Shown here piece after piece: positions 45,714 to 57,490 of a stretch of 64,000 bases of DNA. The DNA is from Diospyros lotus. Taxonomy: Eukaryota > Streptophyta > Magnoliopsida > Ericales > Ebenaceae. The stretch is from contig NC_068344.1 of assembly GCF_014633365.1 (NCBI RefSeq), positions 8,447,669 to 8,511,668 of the forward strand. The letters are read 5' to 3'. Both the position numbers and the translations under genes were made by a program. Each line of letters starts with the position of its first letter. Within the stretch, counting starts at the first letter, position 1. The notes below the pieces were generated by a model. It saw only the letters and a list, made by a program, of their open reading frames with translations, ran no database searches and was not told the DNA's origin.

Positions 45714-46701
45714 GAACTGCCAAATAAATATGGGACAAATTAAAGGTAACACATGAAAGTACAAAATAGGTAAAAGAAACTAAAATCAATTTGCTCATTC
45801 ATGATTATGAGCTATTTAGTATGAAAGAAAATGAATCCATGAGAGAATTGTTTACTAGATTTAATGATATTGTCACTGGTTTGAAGTCTCTAGGAAAAAC
45901 ATACACAAATGATGAAAAAGTAAGAAAAAAATTTGAGAAGTCTCCCTAAGGCTTGGGATCCAAAAGTTACAGTTATAATTGAACCAAAGATTTAGATAAT
46001 CTATCGTTTGATAATCTACTAGGCTCATTAATGACTCATGAAATTATGATGAAAATAAATGAAGGGGACAATTCAAAGAAAATGAGAGGTGTAGCCTTCA
46101 AAGTAGAAAAAGAAGAAGAAGAGTCACAAGATAGTGATGATGATGATTTTGCATTATTTGATAAAAGATATTTCTTCAAAAAGGGAAGATTTAACCAAAG
46201 AAAGAATTTCAAGAAAAATAAAGAACAAAAAGAAGTTACTACTAATGAAATTCTATGTTTGGAATGTAAAAAGCTACGTCATATAAGGACCGAGTGTCCT
46301 TTGTTGAAAAAGAATTTCAAGAAAGGAAAGAAAAAACACCCTAGCCACATGGAGTGAAAAGGATGCAACATCAAGTGATGAATCTCAAGTGGAAGAAGTG
46401 GTTAATTTATGTCTAATGGCCAAAGAGGAAGATGAGGTATCTTCTAGTCTTTCTTCTCATTCAATTTTTAACTTTACATTTGATGAATTGCATGATGCGT
46501 TCAATGATTTGATGAATGAGTTTTAAAAATAATGTTTTAAAGAAAAGTTAAAATCACTAGATAAAGAAGTAAATTCATAGAAAAAGGAAAATGAGAATTG
46601 TGATAATGAAAAAAAGGTTTCGATTGATGAAAAAGAAAGTCTTTCTAAACAAAATGAGGATTTAAAATTGTGGTGGACATAGACATTCTGTAAACAAGAG
46701 T
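45714..46701 (+). pseudogene. gag: Copia gag, first part of a split element
   Basis: Gag domain blocks are WDKLKVTHEST, then after a TAG VKETKINLLIHDYELFSMKE, RELFTRFNDIVTGLKSLGK, then a frame change. A second part at 46031-46357 has LLGSLMTHEIMMKINEGD and a zinc-knuckle-like CLECKKLRHIRTEC, in which Arg replaces the usual Gly. Beyond it, in the next frame, KDATSSDESQVEEVVNLCLMAK and FDELHDAFNDLMNEF are typical of this copia gag family. The frame is cut at 46701 by the 9-kb Ty3/gypsy insertion and resumes at 55774. Confidence 0.85.
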
Positions 46702-49460
46702 TGTAATATTCTGAAATTTAAAAATAAATAATAATTATTTAAATCGGCGTTTGAGGACATTAATGAATATTTGGAAATTTAAGAGGAAGTATTTATTTGT
46801 GTGGTTTGAGGAAAATAAGGAATTAAAGGTAATTAATTAAATTATTTGGATGATAATTATTAATTATTGTATTTGTGGTGATTATTGAATATTTGTGGGT
46901 TAAAAGGAAATATTAATTTATTGGGGTATTTGGAGATTTAAGAAAATAAATAAATAAATTATGTTGTTTTATGGAAATAGGAAAATAAATTAATTTAGTG
47001 GATTTTCTGGAAATTATGGGGTGAAAGTGAAATAAGGAATAAAAGAAATGTGGGGTGTGAGTGGCATTTTCGAAAGTTAGATGTGGGGTATATGTGTAAT
47101 TAAAGGATGTTGTGGGGGTTAAAATGTGATTTGCGAAAGTGGCCGCAAATCACTTTAAATATAATTTAAGGCATATGTATGCTAGAAGGAGCTGTTGGAG
47201 CGGATGGTTGTGCGCGTGGAGGGGCTTGCGGTAGGTCACGAGATTGAGCTGAGGGAGGCGCGTGTTGAAGAGAAATTTTGGCTAATTTTTCAGCCAAAAC
47301 CTTGCCCAAAACGACGTCGTTTTGGGCAAGGTAGTGGCACCAGCTGGGCTGCCACTCGGCAGCCGCTGGTGGTCCCCTTTCCCTTGCTTTTTAAGGCACG
47401 AATTGGAGCAAAAATTGGGGGAAATTGGGCAAGAAACAGAAAGGAAAATTGGAAGGAGAAGAAGCGCGCGCAGTGAGCAAATGGAGGAAATTTTGGAGAA
47501 AATCAAAGATTAATTGTGGTTTAAATGCAATTTAATTAATCAGGTAAGTAAATAATTATGTATTAAACATTCTGTAAGGTTAGAATTTTATTTTGGGTCC
47601 TATTTTGTTAATTTTGGGAGTTATTCTATTTTACAACGTGTATTATTTTGGTGGCATTTAAGCGTAAAAACGTTGTAAACAACTAGATACAAGCAAGCTC
47701 CCTTTACCCTTGCGATCTCCTTCCATTTTGTGAATTTTACGCATTCCCTTAATTCGTTTTGGTATCACGTATTAATTATATAAATTGAGGATTTTATTAG
47801 CGTGATTTAATTTAAATAAAATATGAGACTCATTGGGGTTTTATTTGTGGCGTGCCTACGTGAGATTTTAGACGGCTAAATTATTTATATTACACGGTTA
47901 GATTTAATTAATGTGAGCTGCGGTTTTATTAATCGCTAGTAAACGTTTTACTTCGTAGCGAGAGTGCAAAGAATGCAAGAAACGGCCGTGTAAAGGCAAG
48001 CTCCTAACCATCTCCTCCTGTTCTTTAATTCCTGTGAGAGACTCCGTGGTTTCTCGTATTTTATCCTCTCCCTTACTTTAATTCGACACTTAGCATTATT
48101 TATTGAATTATTATTCATTTGTTTTAATTTAAATTAAATCCGGAACTTCTTGAACTTTATTTGTTGTGAGCCTACAGGGGTTTGTACCGCCCCCACTCCT
48201 CTTGGGAATGATGTTGAACCCTACTTGGGGACTATGTTCCTAGATGTGCGGGTTTGTTTACGATTTTTTCGGGTTTGTTTATGGTTTGGTTAGAGCTATC
48301 GAGCAGTGGGGCAGGGGTTGACTGTTTGGTGACGTTGGGGTAGACTATTGTACGGCCCTGAAGTGGATCGTCGGGTGGACACTCCTAATCACTGGCCGTT
48401 AACCGGTGCCGGGCACTGCTGACTAGCTCTACCAGTATGTGATTTACTGCACGTTTAGATTCATTATATTACTGTTCATGATTTGATATGCACATGGGTA
48501 TGGGTTGCATGTTGGGATATTCATTTATTGAGTATGCTTGGACACGGAGATTTTAGCTTGGTTAGGTTGCATCCAGCACAGGCATATGCATCGTGTGTGG
48601 TTTACTATGTGGGCGGAACATGGCCTGATGCCTGGATGTATGGGCTCCAGTATATCACGTTGATGCTCACTACGCCATTGTATTTTTATGTGCATTGCAT
48701 GGTTACTGGTAGTTATCAATTCTCGGACGAGAGGACCGTTCCGAGGAAGCCTATGACTCGGGTGTCGGGAGTACGGACACGGATATAAGAGTGACGGGAG
48801 CACCGCCCCAGGACAGCGCGCACAGGTTTGTCGGAGATACATGTTGCCTATCAGGGCAACGACAGGTTAGTATGGGACTTGGGTGCTGTGTGTCTTGTGT
48901 GGACCCCAATGACTGGTATGTGTTTTTATTATGCTATACTGTTGTGTTGTAGCGTCTCATGGCTTGTTTGTGCTTGGGGGTTGGTGTCTTAGGGGAAGTT
49001 TATTGGATTTATACAGCCCTCGGCCTTTCTTTCTTTATGCTTGCTGAGTCCTTCAACTCACTTTCTTTTTCATCATTCCAGGTAGTGGCAGCGTGGTTCA
49101 TGGAAAAGGAGTCAACGTCTAGCGGCAGAGTCGATATGGTGTACAGGCAGTCCCGTCCGTGTCTGTCAACTCTGATGGTTGTGTAGGGTTTATTATTTTA
49201 TTCTTACAATGCCAAGTTATTCCTCGAGTCTCCTGTATGTCGGCACAGGAGTCTGTATCCATTTATTTATCTTGTGATCGCTGTGCTAGCGGGATACCCG
49301 TAGTGCATGCATGTATATATGGTTTCACTTCCGTTGTTTTAATTCTTGTTTATGCATGCCAGGGTAGTTTCTGTCTTGTGTTCATTCTTTTTCTCCTCCC
49401 GTAGGTGCTCCTGTTCGGGTAGTCCGGGTGGGTGGGGATATCCGGGTGAGGGTGCTTATA
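46702..49460 (+). repeat. 5' LTR of the 9-kb element (2759 bp)
   Basis: It starts TGTAATATTCTGAAATTT and ends GGTGCTTATA. It contains a 34-bp perfect palindrome at 47299-47332. The frames at 47195-47476 and 48483-48788 have counterparts in the other LTR but no recognised domain. Confidence 0.93.
47299..47332. repeat. 34-bp perfect palindrome in the 5' LTR
   Basis: The half-site ACCTTGCCCAAAACGAC is followed directly by its reverse complement, giving a central GACGTC (ACGT core, bZIP-like). The 3' LTR copy (about 53607-53638) keeps the centre but has one C-to-T change in the left half and loses the outermost pairs. Confidence 0.9.
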
Positions 49461-49464
49461 TTAT

Positions 49465-49476
49465 TAGTATCAGAGC
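49465..49476 (+). promoter_or_regulatory. Primer binding site of the 9-kb element
   Basis: TAGTATCAGAGC lies four bases after the 5' LTR. It differs in one base from the initiator tRNA-Met site TGGTATCAGAGC. Confidence 0.75.
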
Positions 49477-49784
49477 GTAGTTTGAGTCAGTTTTGGGGAC
49501 GAGTTCCTGTACACCAAGGTTGTCAGGTAGAGTTAGGGAGGTCTAGGTAAAATGAATAGGGTCAGGCTGCGTCAAGTTGAGTCTTGTTGATTCGTGTGAG
49601 AGATTGTGTCCCAAGTTATATTCGTGCTGGGGTGATAAATGCACGTTTAGAAGGGACCATGAGGTGGTATGAATGGGATTTATTTAGGACTTGTGCCTGC
49701 CCCTAGGTATTTGGGTAAGAGGTTGGCTTAGTCTTAATATATTTGCCTGATATTGGTACTGTGTGCAAATTTTGAGTATTCCCA

Positions 49785-50114
49785 ATGGAATTTGAAGGAG
49801 TTGATCCCAGTGTACCCTTACCTAATCTAGATGACCTCCCAACGTTGAATCGTTTATGGTGTCAGTGGGAACAAGAGTTTGCTTCTGGATGGGGAGGTAG
49901 GCAAGACGAAAAGGAGTACCTAGTGAATTATATGTATTGGTTTGACGAGTTGTTTCAAGAGTCGATTCACGAGATCTTTTGGGGATTGTCGGAGAGACAA
50001 GTCTTATTCATCTGTGAGCACATGAATGACGTGTGGAGGCGGCTGAATGAAGTAGTGATGATTGATGGGAGTCTTCGTTCCCAACATGATACTTTTGCGG
50101 GAGCTGTGAGGTAA
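49785..50114 (+). CDS. Unidentified 109-residue frame in the 9-kb element
   Basis: The frame begins MEFEGVDPSVPLPNLDDLPT, is acidic and Trp-rich (LWCQWEQEF, GWGG, YMYWFDELFQ, HEIFWGLSERQ), and ends with SQHDTFAGAVR at a TAA. It sits about 320 bp after the primer binding site, where gag would start, but I cannot match it to a gag domain. It could be the amino-terminal part of a divergent gag, or chance. No membrane segment or zinc knuckle is visible. Confidence 0.35.
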   Translation: MEFEGVDPSVPLPNLDDLPTLNRLWCQWEQEFASGWGGRQDEKEYLVNYMYWFDELFQESIHEIFWGLSERQVLFICEHMNDVWRRLNEVVMIDGSLRSQHDTFAGAVR

Positions 50115-50899
50115 CAAGCTACTATTTAGGAGCCCTATCAGGGACCGATACAAGACGTGCCTAGGATTGGAGCACTACCTGATTCCCAGTCAGTCCAACT
50201 ACCGTGAGGGTACCGTTACAGTTACCAGAGGGACCTGTTAGACCCAGCTCCAGCGTAGTTAGTAATGAGGACTTAGTTTACTTGGCAGATGAAGCTATCT
50301 CGGTTGCTAGGGGTGATGTTTATTAGGGGGTTGTAATGCAAATGTACGATTGTAAATTATGAGTTTTGTAAGGATAGGAATTGTGTAAGAAATATCATGT
50401 GCAATGTTTGAGGGTATTATGTAATGAGATATATTTAGTAAATTTATGAGCCTCGAGATCCTTAGGAATCAAGTAGTCATTGCTATTAGCAAAGAGTATC
50501 CTAGTGACCTTATGTGATGAAGAGTATGGACCTAGAAAGTCACAGGCCAAACTTGCGATAGACATTTGGTTGTGGACTGTTTTTGCTAAGACCAAGTGGA
50601 CCTGACACTTGACTAGTGGTGGACTTGTCGGGTCTTTAACCATTATCTATTAGTGATGTGGATTAGAGATAACACGTATCTCGTTGAGGGAGGTAAGTAA
50701 GGGAACTTTTAAAGCTACATTTAGGGCGTGCGTTTTTTATGATAAGGGCATGTATGGCTGGATTCTTTCCCCAGTTGTGAATGAGATAGGGATAATCTTG
50801 ACTTTCTTGAAGACTTACCAAGGAGGTTGTTTTAGTAAAGGATTGGCCCTGCAATTGAACCGAGTAGTCTTGGGGTATAAATGTCCTTTCTCCCGAGTA

Positions 50900-52480
50900 G
50901 ATGATTTGTCAGGCTAATTTCGAGGTGTTTTCTAATGATTGCTCGTCGTACTCGTACAACCTCTATAAGTTCATGGTCATGTCATTGGGGCTGACCGACG
51001 CCTTCGCAGTATTTATGGATTGGTTAGGACTGGCGACAGAGATAGAGGTCTGGAGTTTCTTTGATCTTGTCAAACGAAGCCGACGCCCTACAAAGGGCAT
51101 GCGTCAATTCATGAGAGAAAAGGTTGTGGTATAATGTGAGTTGGAGGTCCATGATTGGATTTTGCCAGGAGTGGTACGGAAAGGTCCCACCATGTGGAAA
51201 TATGCTATAGGAGTCCAATGGTAAATGGTAGACCCGTAGGTACCGTGATGTGTACAAGGTGTATTGGGATGGAAAATTGAAGAGTGGGTAATGCGGTAGC
51301 TCGTGTGTAGTTGACAGTTAAACTGTCTGTACATATTCGGACGAGAGATACGTAATGTGATGTGGGAGTGGGAGTGGAGGCAAATTGAGGTTCTAAGGGG
51401 TTTGCATTCCTTGGAAGTTTAGAGCATCAAACCTAAGTTTAATTGAATCTGGATGGCCAAATCGAAACACCAATACGAAGTCCCAAGAGAGATCTGTGAT
51501 GGGAATTCACTGAAGGATTACTATGGACTTGTGGATTGGGAGCTTACAGCGATTATGTTTCTTAGAGATTTGGCATCACTACCTTGCTAGGGAGTAGGAG
51601 TTTAGTTCTCACAGGTGGAGCGAAGTGCAAGTGACGTCGCAGTTAGTGAAGAAGAGCTAAGGCTATGAGATTCTATAATAAATAGGGTTAAGCAAAGGTG
51701 GTAGCAGACATTTTGGGTCGCCGTGGAGCATCCGAGATAAAGTGAATTAGAAATGAGAAAACCCACATTGATGTTGCAGGAGATACCCAGGTGTGTGTCT
51801 AGGACTAGAGTTAGTTATATGTCTAAGTAACTGTCGAGTTTTGTTGTAAGGATAGTGGTTGCTATGAGTACACGCGGTACTAATCGCGGACCACGTGCCC
51901 TAGGGTCGATTATTGACAGAATGAGGAGATGAGACTCCTCTGGGTGCTGGTCAAGTGGTTCATTGACGGAAGCATGAGATGGTCTGTTATGCCAACCAAA
52001 AGAATGCTTAACCCACATCTTTGAGTTACTTTTAGCTTTTGAGGAGACCTATGAGATGCCTTGGGGATTAGATAGTTACTGACACTGTGAGGTGCTATCA
52101 GTCGAACAGGCTACAAAGTGGATAACACCGGTTGTAAAGACCGTGTTCTAGCTAGCTTATAGGATCTTTGAGGAGGTCAGGGTTAGTAATTAACGATCAA
52201 GAGGAGGTACGGCCCAATTAGCTATTGGGAGTTAAGATCAGTGGCGAGGACAAGATTGAGGGTTGGTGGTCACCGAATAAGTCATAGTAGGAACCAGCAA
52301 TTGGGTATGTTAATTCCTTTAAGAAGGGGAGATCATCTGGTGATATTTTAGATCTCGAGATGTATTGAGTGGAAAACATTTATTTCTTGATAGTCTTGAT
52401 TAAATGATTACCCATATTTATTGACAGGACCCCGAGCATTCGCGACAAATTGTGGGAGAAAGTTCTGCCGAGAAAATGCT
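50900..52480 (+). pseudogene. pol: Eroded Ty3/gypsy pol (RT, RNase H, integrase relics)
   Basis: Short recognisable blocks survive in the right order. YKFMVMSLGLTDAFAVFMD (50964-51020) matches the RT motif [18 protein letters not shown] (51562-51585) matches RNase H. AKVVADILGRRG (51692-51727) matches the [10 protein letters not shown] link to integrase. DRTPSIRDKLWE (52423-52458) resembles the integrase block SDRDPxFxSxFW. Everything between is out of frame or interrupted by stops. This fixes the element as Ty3/gypsy with no active pol. Confidence 0.75.
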
Positions 52481-52990
52481 GTGTACCTGGTTAAGAATCG
52501 GTTGGCAAAAGTCAGACTAAAGGATATTGCTGTTGAATTCTTGATTGAGTATGTCGTATCGTTTTCATGTCCTTATGCATCGTAGGTACGTGGGAGGTCC
52601 CAGTCACGTTACCGAGTATTAGCTTTTTGTCATGCTAGAAAATGGTTCCACTCTTGTCATTACCGATTGCATTTGAAGTTAGCTGCATTTACATTAAGCT
52701 TGGTGTTGCGAATCAGTTTATCATTGGGATTAAATATCTCTGAATTTTGAGCTCACCTTTAGGTTGATATGTGGTCGTGATAGTATCAAAAGGAAATACA
52801 ATAGGAATGCGAGATAGCTTTGGGGAACAGTTGTATTACGATATTGTAATAGGAGAACCTTGTGGTTGTATGTAATATGATTGATGATGATATGGAATGT
52901 TCCAGAGGTGATGTTGAGTAATATCGTGAGAGTTGTGAATATATTTTGAGGATATGGACTGAGTGCGAATTTCGAGAACAAAATTCTATT

Positions 52991-53004
52991 AAGGATGGGA
53001 GAAT
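52991..53004 (+). promoter_or_regulatory. Polypurine tract of the 9-kb element
   Basis: AAGGATGGGAGAAT lies directly before the 3' LTR. Confidence 0.75.
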
Positions 53005-55768
53005 TATAATATCTCGAAATTTGAAAATAAATAATAATTATTTAAATCGGTGTTTGAGGACATTAATGAATATTTGAGAATTTAAGAGGAAGTATTTATT
53101 TGTGTGGTTTGAGGAAAATAAGGAATTAAAGGTAATTAATTAAATTATTTGGATGATAATTATTAATTATTGTATTTGTGGTGATTATTGAATATTTGTG
53201 GGTTAAAAGGAAATATTAATTTATTGGGGTATTTGGAGATTTAAGAAAAAAATAATAATAAATTATGTTGTTTTATGGAAATAGGAAAATAAATTAATTT
53301 AGTGGATTTTTTTGAAATTATGCGGTGAAAGTGAAATAAGAAATAAAAGAAGTGTGGGGTGTGAGTGGCATTTTCCAAAGTTAGATGTGGGGTGTATGTG
53401 TAATTAAAAGATGTTGTGGGGGTTAAAATGTGATTTGCGAAAATAGCCGCAAATTACTTTAAATATAATTGAAGGCATATGTATGTTAGAAGGAGCTGTT
53501 GGAGTGGATGGTCGCACGCGTGAAGGGGCTTGCAGCAGGTGACGGGATTGAGCTGAGGGAGGCGCGCGCGCGCTGAAGGGAAATTTTGGCTGATTTTTCA
53601 GCCAAAACCTTGCCCAAAATGACGTCGTTTTGGGCAAGACGGTGGCACTAGCTGGGCTGCCACGCGGCAGCCACTGGTGGTCCCATTTCCCTTGCTTTTT
53701 AAGCCACGAATTGGAGCAGAAATCGGGGGAAATTGGGTAAGAAACAGAAAGGAAAATTGGAAGGAGAAAAAACGCGCGCAGTGAGCAAATGGAGGAAATT
53801 TTGGGGAAAATCAAAGATTAATTGTGGTTTAAATGCGATTTAATTAATCAGGTAAGTAAATAATTATGTATTAAACATTTTGTACGGTTAGAATTTTATT
53901 TTGGATCCTATTTTGTTAATTTTTAGAGTTATTCTATTTTACAACGTGTATTATTTTGGTGGCATTTAAGCGTAAAAATGCTGTAAACAACTAGATACAA
54001 GCAAACTCCCTTTACCCTTGCAATCTCCTTCCATTTTGTGAATTTTACGCATTCCCTTAATTCGTTTTGGTGTCGCGTATTAATTATATAAATTGAGGAT
54101 TTTATTAGCATGATTTAATTTAAATTAAATATGAGACTCGTTGGGGTTTTATTTGTGGTGTGCCTACGTGAGATTTTAGACGGTTAAATTATTTATATTA
54201 TATAGTTAGATTTAATTAATGTGAGCCACGATTTTATTAATCGCTAGTAAACGTTTTACTTCGCAGCGGGAGTGCAAGGAATGCAAGAAACGATCGTGTA
54301 AAGGCAAGCTCCTAACCCTCTCCTCCTGTTCTTTAATTCCCATGAGAGACTCCGTAGTTTCTCGTATTTTATCCCATCCCTTACTTTAATTCGGCGCTTA
54401 ACATTATTTATTGAATTATTATTCATTTCTTTTAATTTAAATTAAATCCGAAACTTCTTAAACTTTATTTGTCGTGAGCCTACAGGGGTTTGTACTGCCC
54501 CCACTCCTCTTGGGAATGATGTTGAACCTTACTTGTGGACTAGTTTCCTAGACGTGCGGGTTTGTTTACGATTTTCTCGGGTTTGTTTATGGTTCGGTTA
54601 GAGCTATCGAGCAGTGGGGCAGGGGTCGGCTGTTTGGTGATGTTGGAGTAGACTATTGTACGGCCTTGAAGTGGACCGTTAGGTGGACACTCCTAGTCAC
54701 TGGCCGTTGACCAGTGCCGGGCACTGCTGACTAGCTCTACCAGTATGTGATTTACTGCACGTTTAGATTCATTATATTACTGTTCATGATTTGATATGCA
54801 CATGGGTACGGGTTGCATGTTGGGATATTCATTTGTTAAGTATGCTGGGACACGGACATTCTAGCTTGGTTAGATTGCATCCAGCACGGGCATATGCATT
54901 GGGTGTGGTTTACTATGTGGGCGAAGCATGGCCTGATGCCTGGATGTATGAGTGCCAATGTATCATGTTGATGCTCACTATACCATTGCATTTTTATGTG
55001 CATTGCATGATTACTGACAGTTATCAGTTCTCAGACGGGAGGACCGTTCTGAGGGAGCCTATAGCTTGGGTGTCGGGAGTATCGACAGAGATATACGGGT
55101 GACAGGAGCACCGACCCAGGACAATGCGTACAAGTTTGTTGAAGATATATGTTGCCTATCAGGGCAACGGTAGGTTGGTATGGGACTTGGGTGCCGTGTG
55201 TCTTGTGTGGACCCCAAGGACTGGTATGTGTTTTTATTATGCTATACTATTGTGTTGTAGCGTCTCATGGCTTATATGTGCTTGGGGGTTGGTGTCTTGG
55301 GGGAAGTTTATTGGATTTATATAGCCCTCGGCCTTTCTTTCTTTATGTTTGCTAAGTAGCTTGACTCACTTTGCTTTTCATCATTCCAGGTAGTGGCAGC
55401 GTGGGCCATGGCAAAGGAATCAACATCTAGCGGCAGAGTCGATATGGTGTACAGGCAATCCCGTCAGTCTCAGTCAACTCTGATGGTTGTGTAGGGTTTA
55501 TTCTTTTATTCTTACCGTGCCAAGTTATTTCTCGAGTCTCGTGTATGTCGGCACAGGAGTCTGTATCCATTTATTTATCTTGTGACCGTTGTGCTAGTGG
55601 GGTACCCGTAGTGCATGCATGTATATATGGTTTCGCTTCCGTTGTTTTAATTCTTGTTTATGCATGTCAGGGTAGTTTCTGTCTTGTGTTCATTCTTTTT
55701 CTCATCCCGTAGGCGCTCCTGTTCGGGTAGTACAGATGGGTGGGGATATCCCAGCGATGGTGCTTACA
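53005..55768 (+). repeat. 3' LTR of the 9-kb element (2764 bp)
   Basis: It starts TATAATATCTCGAAATTT and ends GGTGCTTACA. It is collinear with the 5' LTR, with scattered substitutions, many of them C/T or G/A at CpG sites. Confidence 0.93.
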
Positions 55769-55773
55769 AGAGT

Positions 55774-56610
55774 TTTGTAAGGAACAATCCAATAAATTTT
55801 AAATAAATTTGGGTGCCTAAGGATGTGCTTTATGTTAACATGAATGGACCCAAAAAGGTTTGGGTACCAAAGGGTGCAAATTGATTCCTTTTTTGGTAGG
55901 TTGCTCTGATTTCAAGCCAAATGAAGAGCAAGTGGTTCCGCGATAGTCGATGCTCCAAACACATGACTAGGGATGAACAGCTCTTCAACAACATCACCTA
56001 CAAGTATGGAGGTAATGTACTCTATGGGGACAACTCCAAAGATAAGATTCTTGTTGTTGGTTCTATTTTTCCAAATTTTGTTTTAGAAAATGTGTTTCTA
56101 GTAAAATGGTTTAAACATAATTTGATTAGTATAAGTCAACTATGTGACAAAAATCATAAAGTATGTTTTGATGCAAATTCATGTGAAATTTTATGTCTAA
56201 AAGCAAATAAAATAAAATTAGTAGGTAATAGGATATGAAATGTTTATATTGTGTACTTAGACCTGTCTACATCAAACATAAAAAATTGCCCAGTTACTTC
56301 TGTTACTCAAAATTCATAGTTATGACATAATAGAATAGGATATGCTAGCATGAGTGTCATTAATAAACTATCTAAAAATAATTTTCTAAATTAAAAATAT
56401 GAAAGAGATCACATTTGTGATGCACGTGCGAAAAAAAAAACAAATAAGTATATCATTTAAGAACCTCTAGGTCTCTAACTCTACTTCATGGACTTGTGAG
56501 GACTTAAAGTTTAGGTGATAAACAATATGTGTTTGTTATTGTAGATGACTACTCTAGGTTCACTTGGGTCATATTTCTTATATTTAAAAGTGAAAAAAAA
56601 AAAAAAAATT
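55774..56610 (+). pseudogene. Copia protease and start of integrase, second part of the split element
   Basis: The copia reading resumes after the 9-kb insertion with IWVPKDVLYVNMNGPKKVWV. The protease block KSKWFRDSRCSKHMTRDEQL has DSR in place of catalytic DSG. The frame stays open to 56238 (HNLISISQLCDKN). Eroded pre-integrase and integrase pieces follow (RIGYASMSVINKLSKNN near 56333, then WVIFLIFKSEKK near 56570). The copia sequence ends in an A-tract at about 56590-56608, directly against the dispersed repeat. RT and RNase H are missing. Confidence 0.8.
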
Positions 56611-57490
56611 TGCGAATTGCACAATTCTTTGAAAGTAACCTTCCATCTCCTTTTCAACTCTCAGTAACGTAACGTATATTAGAGTGCTTGTTTTACTATT
56701 TATGCCACTTTTCCATTTAATTATCAGTTTCAAATGATTATCTATTGGTAAGATAAAAAATAGTTTTTAAATAACAGTTTCAATTTATCAAAAAAGAAAA
56801 ACAGTTTCATTTATTTTTTTCATGCAAAAACATTGGGATCTTTAGCCAAGCAAACTTGTCAAGGGGCTATTTGAAAATGTTGTGAGTGCTTTTTAGTTTT
56901 GGTTTTCATTTTATTTAACTACACATGTTATTTGATTTTGTCATCAATTGTCAAGAAAGTAGAAATAAAAATTTAATTTATATTCAATTCTTTCAAAACC
57001 GTTGTAGATTTAAATTATTTATTGTGTTTAACCTAAAAAAATTCATTAAAAATTCATAGAAAAACAACAAAGATCAGCAAAAATCTCACTTCTTTCAAAA
57101 AAATCCAGCAAAAAAATTAAAAAAAAAAGATACAACAGAAAATCAGGAAAAAATTAAAAATCAGAAAAATTTCAGTTTTTTCAAATAAATAAAAAAAAAA
57201 AGAGACTAGATCTCCTTCAACCTTTTGCTCTGTATGAACAAAATTTTTTTATACAGAGATGTTAATAAAAAAAAATTCATTAGGAAGAAAATTTTTTGCT
57301 CACTGATTCTCTGTTTCTAATTTGATGGTTATGTTTATATAAAAATTAAGCCATTCCATTTAGGGCATTTATATAAAATTACTTTTTTTTGCTCAGATTA
57401 TAAAAGTTACTTAAGAATATCATTTTTTGATAATAAATATATTGACGAGGTGGGTAATAAAAGCTTAACTATTTTAATTTATAGATATTA
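56610..57490 (-). repeat. Dispersed repeat, copy B (uninterrupted)
   Basis: This is the inverse counterpart of 29075-30605 and lacks the roughly 0.9-kb stretch found in copy A. It contains A-rich tracts with AAAATC(A/C)AGCAAAAA words shared between copies. Confidence 0.7.

Larger units (their letters stand above)
46702..55768 (+). mobile_element. 9.07-kb Ty3/gypsy (Tekay/Del-like) element inside the copia gag-pol
   Basis: Two LTRs of 2759 and 2764 bp (46702-49460, 53005-55768) flank a 3.5-kb internal region. AGAGT at 46697-46701 and 55769-55773 is an exact target duplication. Ends are TGTAATATTC and GCTTACA. A primer binding site follows the first LTR, and a polypurine tract (AAGGATGGGAGAA) precedes the second. 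The internal region is much shorter than usual for this group. Only relics of reverse transcriptase, RNase H and integrase remain, so the element is non-autonomous. Confidence 0.93.

Noticed and set aside
48483..48788. Paired ~100-residue frames in the two 2.76-kb LTRs (also 54791-55102) as genes
   Set aside because: They recur only because the LTRs are duplicates. No domain is seen and frame ends differ between copies, so they are probably chance frames.
46702..55768. Endogenous pararetrovirus as an explanation for the 9-kb insert
   Set aside because: It has two long LTRs, a 5-bp target duplication, a primer binding site and a polypurine tract, with Ty3/gypsy-type pol relics. No movement or coat protein is seen.
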